A DNA stretch of 64,000 bases from VXNE01 sp963665455 (GCA_963665455.1 OY762279.1:5270001-5334000), one strand, 5' to 3'; positions 17,071 to 27,759 are shown, counted from the first letter of the stretch. Numbers and translations are program-made. Notes: a model not told the origin generated them from the sequence alone.

Positions 17071-17856
17071 TCAGGCGTCCGAGGCGCCCAACACGTCCGC
17101 CATCCCGAACAGCCCGCTGTCCCGTTCGGCCACGAAGCGCACCGCCCGCAATGCCCCCATGGCGAAGTTCTTGCGGCTCTGCGCGCGGTGGGTGATCTCG
17201 ATGCGCTCGCCGGCCCCGGCGAAGACGACCGTGTGCTCGCCGACGATGTCTCCCCCGCGCATGGAGTGGAAGCCGATGGTGCGTCCATCCCGCGCGCCCG
17301 TGATGCCCACCCGCCCGTAGACGGCATCCGCATCGAGGTCCCGCCCAAGCGCGTCGGCGAGGATCTCCCCCATCCGCACCGCCGTTCCGGAAGGGGCATC
17401 GATCTTGTGCCGGTGATGGGCTTCGTAGACTTCGACGTCCACCTCGTCCCCAAGCGCCCGCGCCGCCATCTCGATGAGCCGAAACGCGACGTTGACACCG
17501 ACGCTCATGTTCGGGGCCATCAGAATGGGCACGTCGTGGGCGGCGGATCGAATGCGCTCAAGCCCATCGATGTCGAACCCCGTCGTGCCGATGACGAGCC
17601 CCTTGCCATGAGCGACGCACGGCTCGAGGGCACGGAGTGTCGCTTGCGGCTCGGTGAAATCGATCAACACGTCGAAATCGCCCGCGACCGTGGCGATGTC
17701 GGCACCGATGCGCACGCCATCCACCTCCGTGCCGAGGGCCTCCGAATCCGGGTGCTCGAAGGCCGCGGCGAGGTTGAGTCCATCGGTCTCGGCGAGGGCC
17801 TCGACCAACGTCCTTCCCATCCGGCCCGCCGCCCCGTGTACCGCGACTCGAGTCAT
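17071..17856 (-). CDS. dapB: 4-hydroxy-tetrahydrodipicolinate reductase
   Basis: NAD(P)H-dependent step of lysine/diaminopimelate synthesis. The 261 residues have VAVHGAAGRMGR (Rossmann), VLIDFTEP, GLVIGTTGFD, the catalytic EAHHRHKIDAPSGTA and the C-terminal TVVFAGAGERIEITHRA. The ATG at 17856 opens MTRVAVHG. It is separated from dnaJ by 7 bp, which is the conserved dnaJ-dapB linkage. The usual next gene, carA, is displaced by about 6.5 kb of accessory genes. Confidence 0.97.
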   Translation of the reverse strand: MTRVAVHGAAGRMGRTLVEALAETDGLNLAAAFEHPDSEALGTEVDGVRIGADIATVAGDFDVLIDFTEPQATLRALEPCVAHGKGLVIGTTGFDIDGLERIRSAAHDVPILMAPNMSVGVNVAFRLIEMAARALGDEVDVEVYEAHHRHKIDAPSGTAVRMGEILADALGRDLDADAVYGRVGITGARDGRTIGFHSMRGGDIVGEHTVVFAGAGERIEITHRAQSRKNFAMGALRAVRFVAERDSGLFGMADVLGASDA

Positions 17857-17863
17857 TGCCGCG

Positions 17864-18985
17864 TCAGCCGGTGAGACGGTCGAAGAACTGCTTGGCCGCC
17901 TCGAACCAGGAGCTTCCCTTCGGATGGTGCCCGCCCGCCCCATGGTCTAGCGTCGCGCCGAGTTCCTCGAGGAGTTCCTTCTGGCGGTCCGTCAGCCGCA
18001 CGGGCGTTTCGATGACCACGCGGCACAGCAAATCGCCCGTTCCCGAGCGGCGCACCGACGGCGCCCCCTTGCCGCGCAGCCGGAACAGCTTGTTGGTTTG
18101 GGTTTCCGGAGGCACGGTGAGCTTCACCCGCCCGTCCAATGTCGGTACCTCAAGGTCGCCGCCCAAGGCAGCCTGCACGAACGAGATGGGCACCTCGCAA
18201 AACAGGTTCATGCCGTCGCGCTGAAAGATGGGGTGCTCGCGCACCGCCATCTCGACGTACAAATCGCCCGGCGGCGCGCCACTAACGCCCGCCTCGCCCT
18301 CTCCCGTCAGCCGGATGCGGTCGCCGTCGTCCACGCCCGCCGGCACTTTCACCGATAGCTTCTTGCGCCGCTCGACGCGGCCCGCGCCACGGCACGCGCG
18401 GCAGGGATCGAGGATCACCTGCCCCGCGCCCCGGCATCGGGGACACGTGCGCCGCAACGAGAAGAAGCCCTGGGAGACCCGGACCTCGCCGTTGCCGCCG
18501 CACTGCGTGCAGGTCGTGGGGCTCGTGCCGGGGTGCGCGCCGGTTCCGTCGCAGGGCTCGCACGTCGCAAGCACCGCCGGGCGAATCTCCACCGTATCGC
18601 CGCGCACGGCCTGCTCGAGGTCGAGGTTCAGCTTGTACCGAAGGTCCGCACCCCGCCGCGTGGTGCCCCGGCCACCGCCGAAAATGTCCCCGATGTCGCC
18701 GAACACATCGCTGAAGATGTCGCTGAAGGAGCCGCCGTTGAAGCCGCCCATGCCGGCGCTGTCTATCCCCGCGTGACCGAAGCGGTCGTAGGCGCCCCGC
18801 TTCTCGTCGTCGCTCAGGACCTCGTACGCCTCGGACGCCTCCTTGAACTTCTCCTCGGACTCGGCATCGTCCGGATTGCGGTCCGGGTGGTGCTTCATGG
18901 CCAAGCGCCGATACGCCTTCTTCACGTCGTCGGAAGAGGCGTTGCGTTCGAGGCCGAGCACCTCGTAGTAGTCACGTTTGGCCAT
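17864..18985 (-). CDS. dnaJ: Chaperone DnaJ (Hsp40)
   Basis: Co-chaperone that delivers substrates to DnaK and stimulates its ATPase. The 373-residue type A DnaJ has a J domain with HPD at residues 33-35, a Gly/Phe-rich stretch (FGHAGIDSAGMGGFNGGSF), four zinc motifs of the CxxCxGxG type (CEPCDGTG, CTQCGGNG, CPRCRGAG, CRACRGAG) and the C-terminal substrate-binding domains. The ATG at 18985 follows AGGGGA. It lies 147 bp after dnaK; that gap contains no recognisable terminator. Confidence 0.97.
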   Translation of the reverse strand: MAKRDYYEVLGLERNASSDDVKKAYRRLAMKHHPDRNPDDAESEEKFKEASEAYEVLSDDEKRGAYDRFGHAGIDSAGMGGFNGGSFSDIFSDVFGDIGDIFGGGRGTTRRGADLRYKLNLDLEQAVRGDTVEIRPAVLATCEPCDGTGAHPGTSPTTCTQCGGNGEVRVSQGFFSLRRTCPRCRGAGQVILDPCRACRGAGRVERRKKLSVKVPAGVDDGDRIRLTGEGEAGVSGAPPGDLYVEMAVREHPIFQRDGMNLFCEVPISFVQAALGGDLEVPTLDGRVKLTVPPETQTNKLFRLRGKGAPSVRRSGTGDLLCRVVIETPVRLTDRQKELLEELGATLDHGAGGHHPKGSSWFEAAKQFFDRLTG

Positions 18986-19132
18986 GGTCCCCTGTCGGGC
19001 GTTTCGGCACCGGACTTCCGCGACGCGGCGTCACGCGGAAGCGTATCCCCTTACCCCGCGGCTTGCATCCCCGCGCGCGGCGGGCGGCATGCCGCACCAC
19101 GCACGTGGCCGCCGGCTGGCCTGGGCGCTGGC

Positions 19133-21082
<1,950 letters not shown>

Positions 21083-21181
21083 GTCAAACCGTCTCCGAGG
21101 GGGCAGCCGCAGCGGCTTGCCTTACCCTGCTCGTGAAATGTGCTTCCTAACTCTTGTCAATAGGGCCGGTGGCCGCCCGTT

Positions 21182-21832
21182 TCAAGCCTGCTCGGCGTCT
21201 TCGTCGGGCGCCTCCGGCGGCGTCTGGACGACCATGACCATCGCCGCCCGCACCAAGCGTTCGTTCAGGACGTAGCCCTTCTGGATCACGCGCGCCACCG
21301 AGCCGGGCTCCATGTCCGGTTCGGGCACCATGCTCATCGCCTCGTGGAATTGGGGGTCGAACGGTTCCCCGGCGGGATCGACCACCCGCACGCCGGCGCC
21401 CTCCAGGGCACCCATCAGCAACTTGAGCGACAGCTCGATGCCCTCGACCACCGAGCCTTCGGCCTCCGAGGCCGCGACCGCCTCGACGGCGCGTTCGAAG
21501 CTGTCGAGGGAGGGCAGGAGCGCCGAGACGAATCGTTCCAGTGCGAACTTGCGGGCGTTCTCGGTTTCCCGGCTTGCGCGGCGCCGGGTGTTCTCGGCCT
21601 CGGCCTGGGCCCGCAGTGCCTGGTCCCGCGCCGCGTCGAGTTGGGCCTGCAAGTCCGCGACGGACTCCCGCAGCGACTCGACGGTGTCCTCGGCGCCATC
21701 TCCCGCGTCACCAGGATCGTCCACCGAGCCGTCCGCCGTTTCGTCAACGACCGTCTCGGGCGACTCCGCCGCCGGCTCGGCCGGGCCGTCCTCGATCGGA
21801 ACGCTATCGTCGTGGGTGCTGTCGTCCGACAC
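21182..21832 (-). CDS. grpE: Nucleotide exchange factor GrpE
   Basis: Releases ADP from DnaK. The 216 residues begin with an acidic, low-complexity N-terminus (about 1-55), followed by a long coiled coil (about 55-100) and the beta domain with VVDPAGEPFDPQFHEAMSM and VARVIQKGYVLNERLVRAAMV, the family signature. The start is GTG at 21832. A sigma-32-type promoter lies about 40 bp upstream, so it heads the grpE-dnaK-dnaJ heat-shock unit. Confidence 0.95.
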   Translation of the reverse strand: MSDDSTHDDSVPIEDGPAEPAAESPETVVDETADGSVDDPGDAGDGAEDTVESLRESVADLQAQLDAARDQALRAQAEAENTRRRASRETENARKFALERFVSALLPSLDSFERAVEAVAASEAEGSVVEGIELSLKLLMGALEGAGVRVVDPAGEPFDPQFHEAMSMVPEPDMEPGSVARVIQKGYVLNERLVRAAMVMVVQTPPEAPDEDAEQA

Positions 21833-21869
21833 GGTTGCTCAATCCGGTTGCCGAGGGATCAGGCCGGCA

Positions 21870-21897
21870 ATATGGGTACGCCAAATGGGAATTCAAC
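21870..21897 (-). promoter_or_regulatory. grpE: Sigma-32-like heat-shock promoter of grpE
   Basis: On the minus strand GTTGAAT (21897-21891) and ACCCATAT (21877-21870) are separated by 13 bases. They compare with the sigma-32 consensus CTTGAAA and CCCCATNT at 13-14 bases; 7 of 8 bases of the -10 match. It lies in the 102-bp gap between hrcA and grpE, so grpE-dnaK-dnaJ can be induced independently of hrcA read-through. Confidence 0.55.
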
Positions 21898-21934
21898 CGC
21901 CCCACGAAGCCGAGGGCACCGCCGCCCGCCCTGC

Positions 21935-22999
21935 CTACGCGCCTCTTCCCGTCATCGCCGCGCCAAGCACGCGCGCGGTCCCATCCACGATCGGGATGAC
22001 CTTGTCGTACGCCATGCGGGTCGGACCGATCACGCCGAGGACGCCGGCCACCTCGCTGTCCACCTCGTAGCGGGCGGTGACGACGGTGCAGTCATCGAAA
22101 ACGCGGTAGCCGGACTCGTCCCCGATGAAGAGCTGGATGCCGTCGGTCTCCAGGCAGCGGTCGAGCAGGTGCACGATGGCCTCCTTGTGCTCGAAGGCGT
22201 CGAAGAGCTCCCGGAGCGCCCCGGCACCGGCCAACGAGTCCGCCAGGTTGGATTCGCCGCTCACCACGTATGCGGACGGTTCGCGACCGTCCTCCGCGAA
22301 CGCCTTGGACGCCACGTCGATGGCCGTCTGCATCAACTCGTTCAGCCGTTCCTTGTCGGCGCGCATCTCCTCGAGGAGTCCGTTGCGCACCTCGAAGAGC
22401 GTCCGCCCGCCAAAACGCTCGTTGATGAAGTTGGCCGCGCGGTGCAGTTCCGCCTCCGTGTACTCCCGGTCGGTGTGCACCACGCGGTTCTGCACCTCGC
22501 GTTCGTTGACGACGAGAATCGCCAGGACCCGGCTGCCCGACAGCGGCAGGAACTCCACCTGCCGCAACGCCACCTGCTCTGGCTTCGGCAACGTCACCAC
22601 CCCGGCCAACCGGGTGACCTGGGACAGCAGGCGCGACGCATCCGCGACCAATTCGTTCGGCGAACGGTCCGGGTTGAGCTTGGTCCGGAGGCGGCGAACG
22701 CTTCCGGTGTCTAGGGGCTCCACGGAGATGAGGCTGTCGACGAAGAAACGTAGGCCCTGGTTGGTGGGAATCTTGCCGGCCGAGGTGTGCGGCGCGGTGA
22801 CGAGCCCCTGCGCCTCCAGATCGGACATGATGTTGCGCACCGTGGCGGAGCTCACGTCGACGTTCGCCGCAAGCAGCTTGGACGCGACCGGCATGCCGTC
22901 GCGCAGGTACTGCTCGACCAACATCTTCAGCAATAGCCGCGCGCGCTCGCTGAAGCCCGCCTCGCGGGTTCGGTGGCTCTTGCGTCTCGTCGTCGCCAC
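21935..22999 (-). CDS. hrcA: Heat-inducible transcription repressor HrcA
   Basis: Winged-helix repressor that binds CIRCE elements of groE/dnaK operons in bacteria that have it. The N-terminal segment FSERARLLLKMLVEQYLRDG, with PVASKLLA and SSATVRNIMSDLEAQGL, is the DNA-binding domain. TSAGKIPTNQGLRFFVD and the C-terminal IGPTRMAYDKVIPIVD complete the family pattern. The GTG at 22999 follows GGGAG and gives 354 residues. ATGs at 23053 and 23062 would add 18 or 21 Arg-rich residues. I found no CIRCE near grpE or dnaK; its target may be groESL elsewhere, or itself. Confidence 0.92.
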   Translation of the reverse strand: MATTRRKSHRTREAGFSERARLLLKMLVEQYLRDGMPVASKLLAANVDVSSATVRNIMSDLEAQGLVTAPHTSAGKIPTNQGLRFFVDSLISVEPLDTGSVRRLRTKLNPDRSPNELVADASRLLSQVTRLAGVVTLPKPEQVALRQVEFLPLSGSRVLAILVVNEREVQNRVVHTDREYTEAELHRAANFINERFGGRTLFEVRNGLLEEMRADKERLNELMQTAIDVASKAFAEDGREPSAYVVSGESNLADSLAGAGALRELFDAFEHKEAIVHLLDRCLETDGIQLFIGDESGYRVFDDCTVVTARYEVDSEVAGVLGVIGPTRMAYDKVIPIVDGTARVLGAAMTGRGA

Positions 23000-23138
23000 G
23001 GTTCGGTCACTCCCGACGGCCGCATGGCGGGCTCGACGGAACCTCCCACTCATGCGCGCCATCCGTTTCGTCGGATACTCTAGCAGACGGCACGCACCGC
23101 GGAGGACGCGGCCGACGACGTGTCGAACAGGCGGCACC

Positions 23139-24818
23139 ATGCTGAAACAACTCACCGTGAGGAACTTCGCGCTGGTGGAGGCGCTGGACCTCGCCTTCGC
23201 GCCGGGGCTCACCGTCATCACTGGCGAGTCCGGCGCCGGCAAGTCCATCCTGCTGAGCGCCTTCGAGCTCGTGCTCGGAGCGCGCGCCGCCAGTGCCGCC
23301 ATCCGGCCCGGCGCGGCGGCCTGCGAGGTCACCGCGGAGTTCGATCTTGCCGACCATCCCGCGGCCGCGGCCTATCTCGACGAACACGGGCTCGAAGATC
23401 CGTCCGACGATCCGGCGGAGGCGGGCCGATGCCTGGTGCGCCGGGTGGCCGCCTCGGGGCGGTCACGCGCCTTCATCAATGGCTCGCCGGTCAATCTCTC
23501 CACCCTGCAGTCGCTCTGCGATCCCCTGGTCGAGGTGCACGGACAACACGCGCACCGCTCGCTCCTCGACCGCGGCGTGCAGTTGGCGCTGCTCGACGAC
23601 TACGGCGGTGTATCGGATCTCGCCGCGTCCGTACGCCGGGCGTTCCACGCGTGGCAGGAGAAATGCGCGGAACGGGACGCCGCCGAGGCACGCATCCGGG
23701 CGGCGGAACAGCGCCTGGACCTGCTGCGCTATCAGGTGGAGGAACTGCGGGAGCTCGCGCTCGGCGAGGGCGAGTTCGAGGAACTCGAGCTACGCCACAA
23801 ACGCCTGGCCGCGGCCGGCGAGATTCGGGCGACGCTCGGCGCCCACGCCGGCGCACTCGAGGAGCAACTCATCGCCCATCTCTCCCGCATGGCGGCGGAT
23901 CTCGACGCAATCGACGACGCGCATCCGGCCCTGACGGCGAGCCGCGAACGCATGCACGCGGCCCAGGTGGAAGCGGAGGAGGCCCTGGCCGAGATGCGCG
24001 AGTACCTCGAGGCCGTCCCCGACGACGCGGCGGCGCTCACTGAAGCGGAGCGCCGCCTTGATGCGATCCACGACATCGCGCGCAAGCATCGCGTACTCCC
24101 CGCGGGCCTCTCCGCGCACGCCGCGACCCTCGAGGCCGAACTCGCGGGCCTCGCGGCGAACGAGGAGGGACTCGCCGAGGTGGCCGCAGCCGCCGCCGCA
24201 GCGGAGGCTTCCTATCGGGACATGGCCGGCCGCCTTTCGGAGGCCCGTGCCACGGCCGCGGAGGGGTTCGCCACCGACGTGGGCACGGTCATGGCGGAGC
24301 TACGCCTAACGGGTGCTTCCATGCGGCTCGCCTTCGCCCCCTCCCAGACGGAGCGCGGACTCGAGACCGTGGAGTACCAAGTGGCCACCAATCCGAAGTA
24401 CCCCGCCGCGCCGCTTGCGACCATCGCCTCCGGCGGCGAACTCGCCCGCATCGCGCTGGCCATCGAGGTGGTCGCGGCACAGCGCTCGTACCTGCCCTGT
24501 CTGGTCCTCGACGAGGCGGACGTGGGCATCGGCGGGACGACGGCGGACCAGCTCGGACGGATGCTCCGGCGGCTGGCGCGGCACACCCAGGTCATTTGCG
24601 TCACCCATGCCCCGCAGGTGGCCGCCCTCGGCGACACGCATCTGCTCGCACGCAAGACCGAGCACCAGGACACGGAGATCATTCCCCTCGGCCCCGACGC
24701 GCGGGTCGAGGAACTGTCGCGCATGCTCGCCGGCCGGCGCATCACCGCCGAGACGCGGGCCTACGCACGCACGTTGCTATCCGGGCTCGGCGAGACCGCG
24801 GAGGCCGAACTCTCGTGA
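23139..24818 (+). CDS. recN: DNA repair protein RecN
   Basis: SMC-like ATPase acting in recombinational repair of double-strand breaks. The 559 residues show an N-terminal Walker A (GESGAGKS near residue 29), long central coiled coils rich in Ala, Glu and Arg, and a C-terminal half with the ABC-type signature region, Walker B (CLVLDEADVGIGG) and VTHAPQVAALGD. The ATG at 23139 gives MLKQLTVRNFALVE, the standard start. It is divergent from hrcA across 139 bp in which I see no E. coli-type LexA box. bamE follows on the same strand. Confidence 0.96.
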   Translation: MLKQLTVRNFALVEALDLAFAPGLTVITGESGAGKSILLSAFELVLGARAASAAIRPGAAACEVTAEFDLADHPAAAAYLDEHGLEDPSDDPAEAGRCLVRRVAASGRSRAFINGSPVNLSTLQSLCDPLVEVHGQHAHRSLLDRGVQLALLDDYGGVSDLAASVRRAFHAWQEKCAERDAAEARIRAAEQRLDLLRYQVEELRELALGEGEFEELELRHKRLAAAGEIRATLGAHAGALEEQLIAHLSRMAADLDAIDDAHPALTASRERMHAAQVEAEEALAEMREYLEAVPDDAAALTEAERRLDAIHDIARKHRVLPAGLSAHAATLEAELAGLAANEEGLAEVAAAAAAAEASYRDMAGRLSEARATAAEGFATDVGTVMAELRLTGASMRLAFAPSQTERGLETVEYQVATNPKYPAAPLATIASGGELARIALAIEVVAAQRSYLPCLVLDEADVGIGGTTADQLGRMLRRLARHTQVICVTHAPQVAALGDTHLLARKTEHQDTEIIPLGPDARVEELSRMLAGRRITAETRAYARTLLSGLGETAEAELS

Positions 24819-24896
24819 GCGTGCCCGCCGCGCTCGACGGCATACCGGGGTGCGGCTAAGATGCCCGGCCACTTGGGAACGGGATGGCATCGCACC

Positions 24897-25280
24897 GTGA
24901 CGAAGCGGCCGATGGCGAGATGGGGCGCGTGGCTGGGGCTTGCCGCCTTGCTCACGACGTCTTGTGCGCTGCCCAGGATCCACCGCATCACCGTGCAGCA
25001 GGGCAATGTGATCACCCAGGAGATGGTGGATCAGTTGAAGCCGGGCATGACCCGCGAACAGGTCGCCTTCGTCATGGGCCAGCCCGTGGTGCGCAATGCC
25101 TTCAACGACACGCGCTGGGACTACGTCTACACCATCGACGTGCCCGGCTCCTTCGAGTCAAGGCTCTTGGTGTCGCTCTACTTCGCGGGCGACGAACTGG
25201 CGCGTATCACGGGTGACCTCGCACCCACGTCGGGTGCGCTCGGCGAAACATCCGAAGACGCCACCGCTTCGACGCAGTGA
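24897..25280 (+). CDS. bamE: Outer membrane assembly lipoprotein BamE (SmpA/OmlA)
   Basis: Small lipoprotein of the BAM complex that folds outer-membrane beta-barrels. With the GTG at 24897 the product is 127 residues: a charged N-region, a hydrophobic stretch (WGAWLGLAALL) and TTSC as an imperfect lipobox. The BamE fold follows: IHRITVQQGNVITQEMVDQL, KPGMTREQVAFVMGQPVV, FNDTRWDYVYTI. A start at 24861 is possible but would put extra residues before the signal. Downstream of recN and convergent with ratA (2-bp gap), a conserved neighbourhood. Confidence 0.92.
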   Translation: MTKRPMARWGAWLGLAALLTTSCALPRIHRITVQQGNVITQEMVDQLKPGMTREQVAFVMGQPVVRNAFNDTRWDYVYTIDVPGSFESRLLVSLYFAGDELARITGDLAPTSGALGETSEDATASTQ

Positions 25281-25282
25281 GT

Positions 25283-25720
25283 TCAAACACCGGCCCCCAG
25301 CACCGTTCGGGCGCGACGGCTGAAGGCATCGACGAGGGCATCCGCCGCCCGGTTGAGGAACGGCGCGCCGAGCAGCGACAGGAACCCGCTCTTCAGTTCG
25401 AACTCAAGGGTCAGGTCGATGCGGCATCCGGTGCCCACCGGCGTGAACGTCCAGATGCCCTCAAAGTGCCGGAATGGGCCCTCGACCAAGGTCAGCACGA
25501 TGCGGTGATCGGGTTCCGCGCAGTTGCGGGTGACCAGGGACTCCCGGAGACCGCGGCCGGCAAGCGTTAGCGCGGCAACGACCTCGTTCTCCCGCGTTTC
25601 AAGGATCTCCGCGCTGCGGCACCACTTCAGATACTCGGGATAGCGCTCGATGTCGTTCACCAAGGCGAACATCGCCTCGGGTGCATACGGCAGCAGGGCG
25701 CTCCGTGCCAGACGACGCAC
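25283..25720 (-). CDS. ratA: RatA/PasT family START-domain protein (Coq10-like)
   Basis: SRPBCC/START-fold protein of 145 residues (ARSALLPYAPEAMFALVNDI, ERYPEYLKWC, LTLEFELKSGFLSLLGAPF). In E. coli the homologue is called RatA/PasT and is linked both to ribosome association and to coenzyme Q binding; the precise role here is not shown. The GTG at 25720 gives VRRLARSALL. Bases just upstream belong to a 150-bp interspersed repeat whose end (CAGGGG) supplies the likely Shine-Dalgarno. It usually lies between bamE and smpB, as here. Confidence 0.88.
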   Translation of the reverse strand: MRRLARSALLPYAPEAMFALVNDIERYPEYLKWCRSAEILETRENEVVAALTLAGRGLRESLVTRNCAEPDHRIVLTLVEGPFRHFEGIWTFTPVGTGCRIDLTLEFELKSGFLSLLGAPFLNRAADALVDAFSRRARTVLGAGV

Positions 25721-25730
25721 TGTTAGGAAT

Positions 25731-25880
25731 CCCCTGAACAAGTCCGTCCATGGACTTGTTCATCCCCCGCAAAACAAAAGCGCGGTTTTGTTTTACTCGC
25801 AAATTCAATGGCTTGCGCCATCGAATTTGGCGGCACATCCCTGTGCCGCGCAGGAAAGGTCTTAATCAGCCCTTCCCTAG
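25731..25880 (-). repeat. Five-hairpin interspersed repeat, copy 1
   Basis: A 150-bp element read here on the minus strand and about 95% identical to the copy at 52442-52591. In order it holds five palindromes: CTAGGGAAGG...CTTTCC (degenerate in this copy), GCGGCACA/TGTGCCGC with loop GGGA, AAATTCGATGGC/GCCATTGAATTT with loop GCAA, an A/T-rich ACAAAA/TTTTGT stem, and GAACAAGTCC/GGACTTGTTC. Its CTAG end forms the TAG stop of the SLC6-type transporter gene. Its other end (CAGGGG) abuts ratA. Confidence 0.9.
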
Positions 25881-27241
25881 CCGAAGAAGATCGCGTAGAC
25901 GAAGACCGCGAGCACGCCGAGGGGCGCCACCACCCGGATCAACGCGGACCAGAGCGTGGACGGCAGTCCTTCGGGCAAACGGAGCTGGGCCCCGACCACG
26001 GTCTTCGGCAACACCCAGCCCACGAACACCGCGATGAAGAGCCCGCCGAGCGGCAACATGATCTTCTGGGTCACGTAGTCCAGGAAGTCGAAGATCGTCA
26101 GGCCGCCCATCACGTGGACATCGGCCCAGGCGTTGAACGAGAGCACCGTGCCGATGCCGAGCAGCCAGCACAGGACACCGAGGGAGATCGCCACCCGCGA
26201 CCGCTTCGCGTTGTACTCCTCGACGGCGAACGCCAGCGCCGGCTCCGTCAGGGAAATGGCCGAGGTGATCGCGGCGAACGACACCAGCACGAAGAACGCC
26301 CCGCCGAACAACGCCCCGAGCGGCAACTGCCCAAAGGCGAGCGGCACGGTCACGAACATCAGTCCGGGACCCTGCCCCGGCTCCAGGCCGTTCGCGAAGA
26401 CGATGGGGAAGATCGCCAGGCCCGCGGCCAGGGCCACCACCGTATCCAGCACGGCGATGGTCGCCACCGTGGACGTGATCGATGCGTTCCTGGGCACATA
26501 GGCCCCGTAGGCCATGATCACGCCCATGCCGACGCTCAGGGTAAAGAACGCGTGCCCGAGCGCTTCGAGCACCCCGTCCACGGTGAGGGCGCTCCAATCC
26601 ATCCGAAACATGAACTCGAAGCCCGCGCCGAAGCCTCCCGACATCATGCTGTAGCCCAACAACACCCCGAGCAGCACGAACAGCAGCGGCATGAACCAGC
26701 GAATGGCCCGTTCGAGGCCCCGGGCCACCCCCCGCGCCACGATGAAGATGGCCACCGCCATGAAGGCGGTGTGGAACGCGAGGATGCGCCACGGGTCGGC
26801 CAGGAAGGCGGCGAACGCCTCGCTCGCGAACGCGCCGTCCGCCCCCTCGAAGGCCCCGCCGCCCACCAGGAAGATGTAGTACACGGCCCAGCCGGCCACC
26901 ACGGAGTAGTAGGAGAGGATCAGGAACCCCCCGAGCACGCCGACCCAGCCAATGAGCGACCACGCGCGCGGGGCACCGCTCACGCGGGCCATCGCCCGCA
27001 TGGTGTTGATGGGGCTCACCCGGCCCTCCCGGCCGAGGAGCACCTCCGCCATCATCACCGGTATGCCGATGGCGGCGATGCAGACGAGGTAAACGAGGAC
27101 GAACGCGCCCCCACCGTTCTCCCCGGTGATGTAGGGGAAGCGCCAGATGTTGCCGAGCCCGACCGCGGACCCCGCGGCGGCGAGCACGAAGAGCCAGCGG
27201 CTCGACCACATTCCGTGTCTGGAAACGTCCCGATCCGCCAT
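25877..27241 (-). CDS. Sodium-dependent transporter, SLC6/NSS family
   Basis: A 454-residue inner-membrane symporter with roughly 11-12 TM helices. It opens SSRWLFVLAAAGSAVGLGNIWRFPY split by the unwound TM1 (AVGLGNIWRFP), the most conserved NSS motif, and retains GENGGGAFVLVYL. Family members carry amino acids or related amines with Na+; the substrate is not predictable. The ATG at 27241 was chosen because it starts 13 residues before the conserved TM1. The TAG stop lies in the terminal CTAG of the 150-bp repeat, so the original C-terminus may have been altered by that insertion. Confidence 0.92.
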   Translation of the reverse strand: MADRDVSRHGMWSSRWLFVLAAAGSAVGLGNIWRFPYITGENGGGAFVLVYLVCIAAIGIPVMMAEVLLGREGRVSPINTMRAMARVSGAPRAWSLIGWVGVLGGFLILSYYSVVAGWAVYYIFLVGGGAFEGADGAFASEAFAAFLADPWRILAFHTAFMAVAIFIVARGVARGLERAIRWFMPLLFVLLGVLLGYSMMSGGFGAGFEFMFRMDWSALTVDGVLEALGHAFFTLSVGMGVIMAYGAYVPRNASITSTVATIAVLDTVVALAAGLAIFPIVFANGLEPGQGPGLMFVTVPLAFGQLPLGALFGGAFFVLVSFAAITSAISLTEPALAFAVEEYNAKRSRVAISLGVLCWLLGIGTVLSFNAWADVHVMGGLTIFDFLDYVTQKIMLPLGGLFIAVFVGWVLPKTVVGAQLRLPEGLPSTLWSALIRVVAPLGVLAVFVYAIFFG

Positions 27242-27271
27242 GACGCGCCCCGAGCCCGAAGAGGGCCCACG

Positions 27272-27279
27272 ATTATAAT
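27272..27279 (+). promoter_or_regulatory. Palindromic -10 element between transporter and smpB
   Basis: ATTATAAT at 27272-27279 reads TATAAT on both strands and is the only AT-rich motif in the 44-bp divergent gap. For smpB it ends 6 bases before the ATG, which would make the mRNA leaderless or nearly so. For the transporter it lies about 30 bp upstream. No convincing -35 is visible on either side. Confidence 0.4.
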
Positions 27280-27285
27280 TGAGGC

Positions 27286-27759
27286 ATGGCCAGAGCCGCG
27301 CACCGCGACCGACCCACCATCGCGCTGAACCGGCGCGCCCGGTTCGAGTTCGAGCTGGAGGAAACCTTCGAGGCCGGCATCGCGCTGATGGGTTGGGAGT
27401 TGAAGAGCATCCGCGCCGGGGCGGCGCAACTCCGCGACAGCTACGTGCTGGTGCGCGATGGCGAGGCGTGGCTGGAGGGCGCGCACATCGCACCGCTCGC
27501 GAGCGCGTCCACCCACGTCGTCGCCGATCCCGTGCGGCCGCGCAAGCTGCTACTGCATGCGAAGGAGATCGCCCGCCTGCGCGAGCACGTCCAGCAGAAG
27601 GGCTACGCCTGCGTCGCGACTGCCCTCTACTGGAAGCACCGCCGCGTCAAGTGCGAGATCGCCCTGGCGCGGGGCAAGCGGCATCGAGACAAGCGGGCGA
27701 CGGTGAAGGACAGGGACTGGAAGCGCCAGCAGGAGCGCCTGCTCAAGCGTTCGGCCTGA
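27286..27759 (+). CDS. smpB: SsrA-binding protein SmpB
   Basis: Binds tmRNA and delivers it to stalled ribosomes for trans-translation. The 157-residue OB-fold protein has ALNRRARFEFELEETFEAGI, LMGWELKSIRAG, DSYVLVRDGEAWL and the basic C-terminal tail (KRHRDKRATVKDRDWKRQQE) that enters the A-site channel. The ATG at 27286 is the expected start. The ssrA gene itself is not in this window. Convergent with the DUF3604 gene. Confidence 0.97.
   Translation: MARAAHRDRPTIALNRRARFEFELEETFEAGIALMGWELKSIRAGAAQLRDSYVLVRDGEAWLEGAHIAPLASASTHVVADPVRPRKLLLHAKEIARLREHVQQKGYACVATALYWKHRRVKCEIALARGKRHRDKRATVKDRDWKRQQERLLKRSA

Noticed and set aside
23000..23138. LexA box or CIRCE in the hrcA-recN gap
   Set aside because: Neither CTGT-N8-ACAG nor TTAGCACTC-N9-GAGTGCTAA is recognisable.
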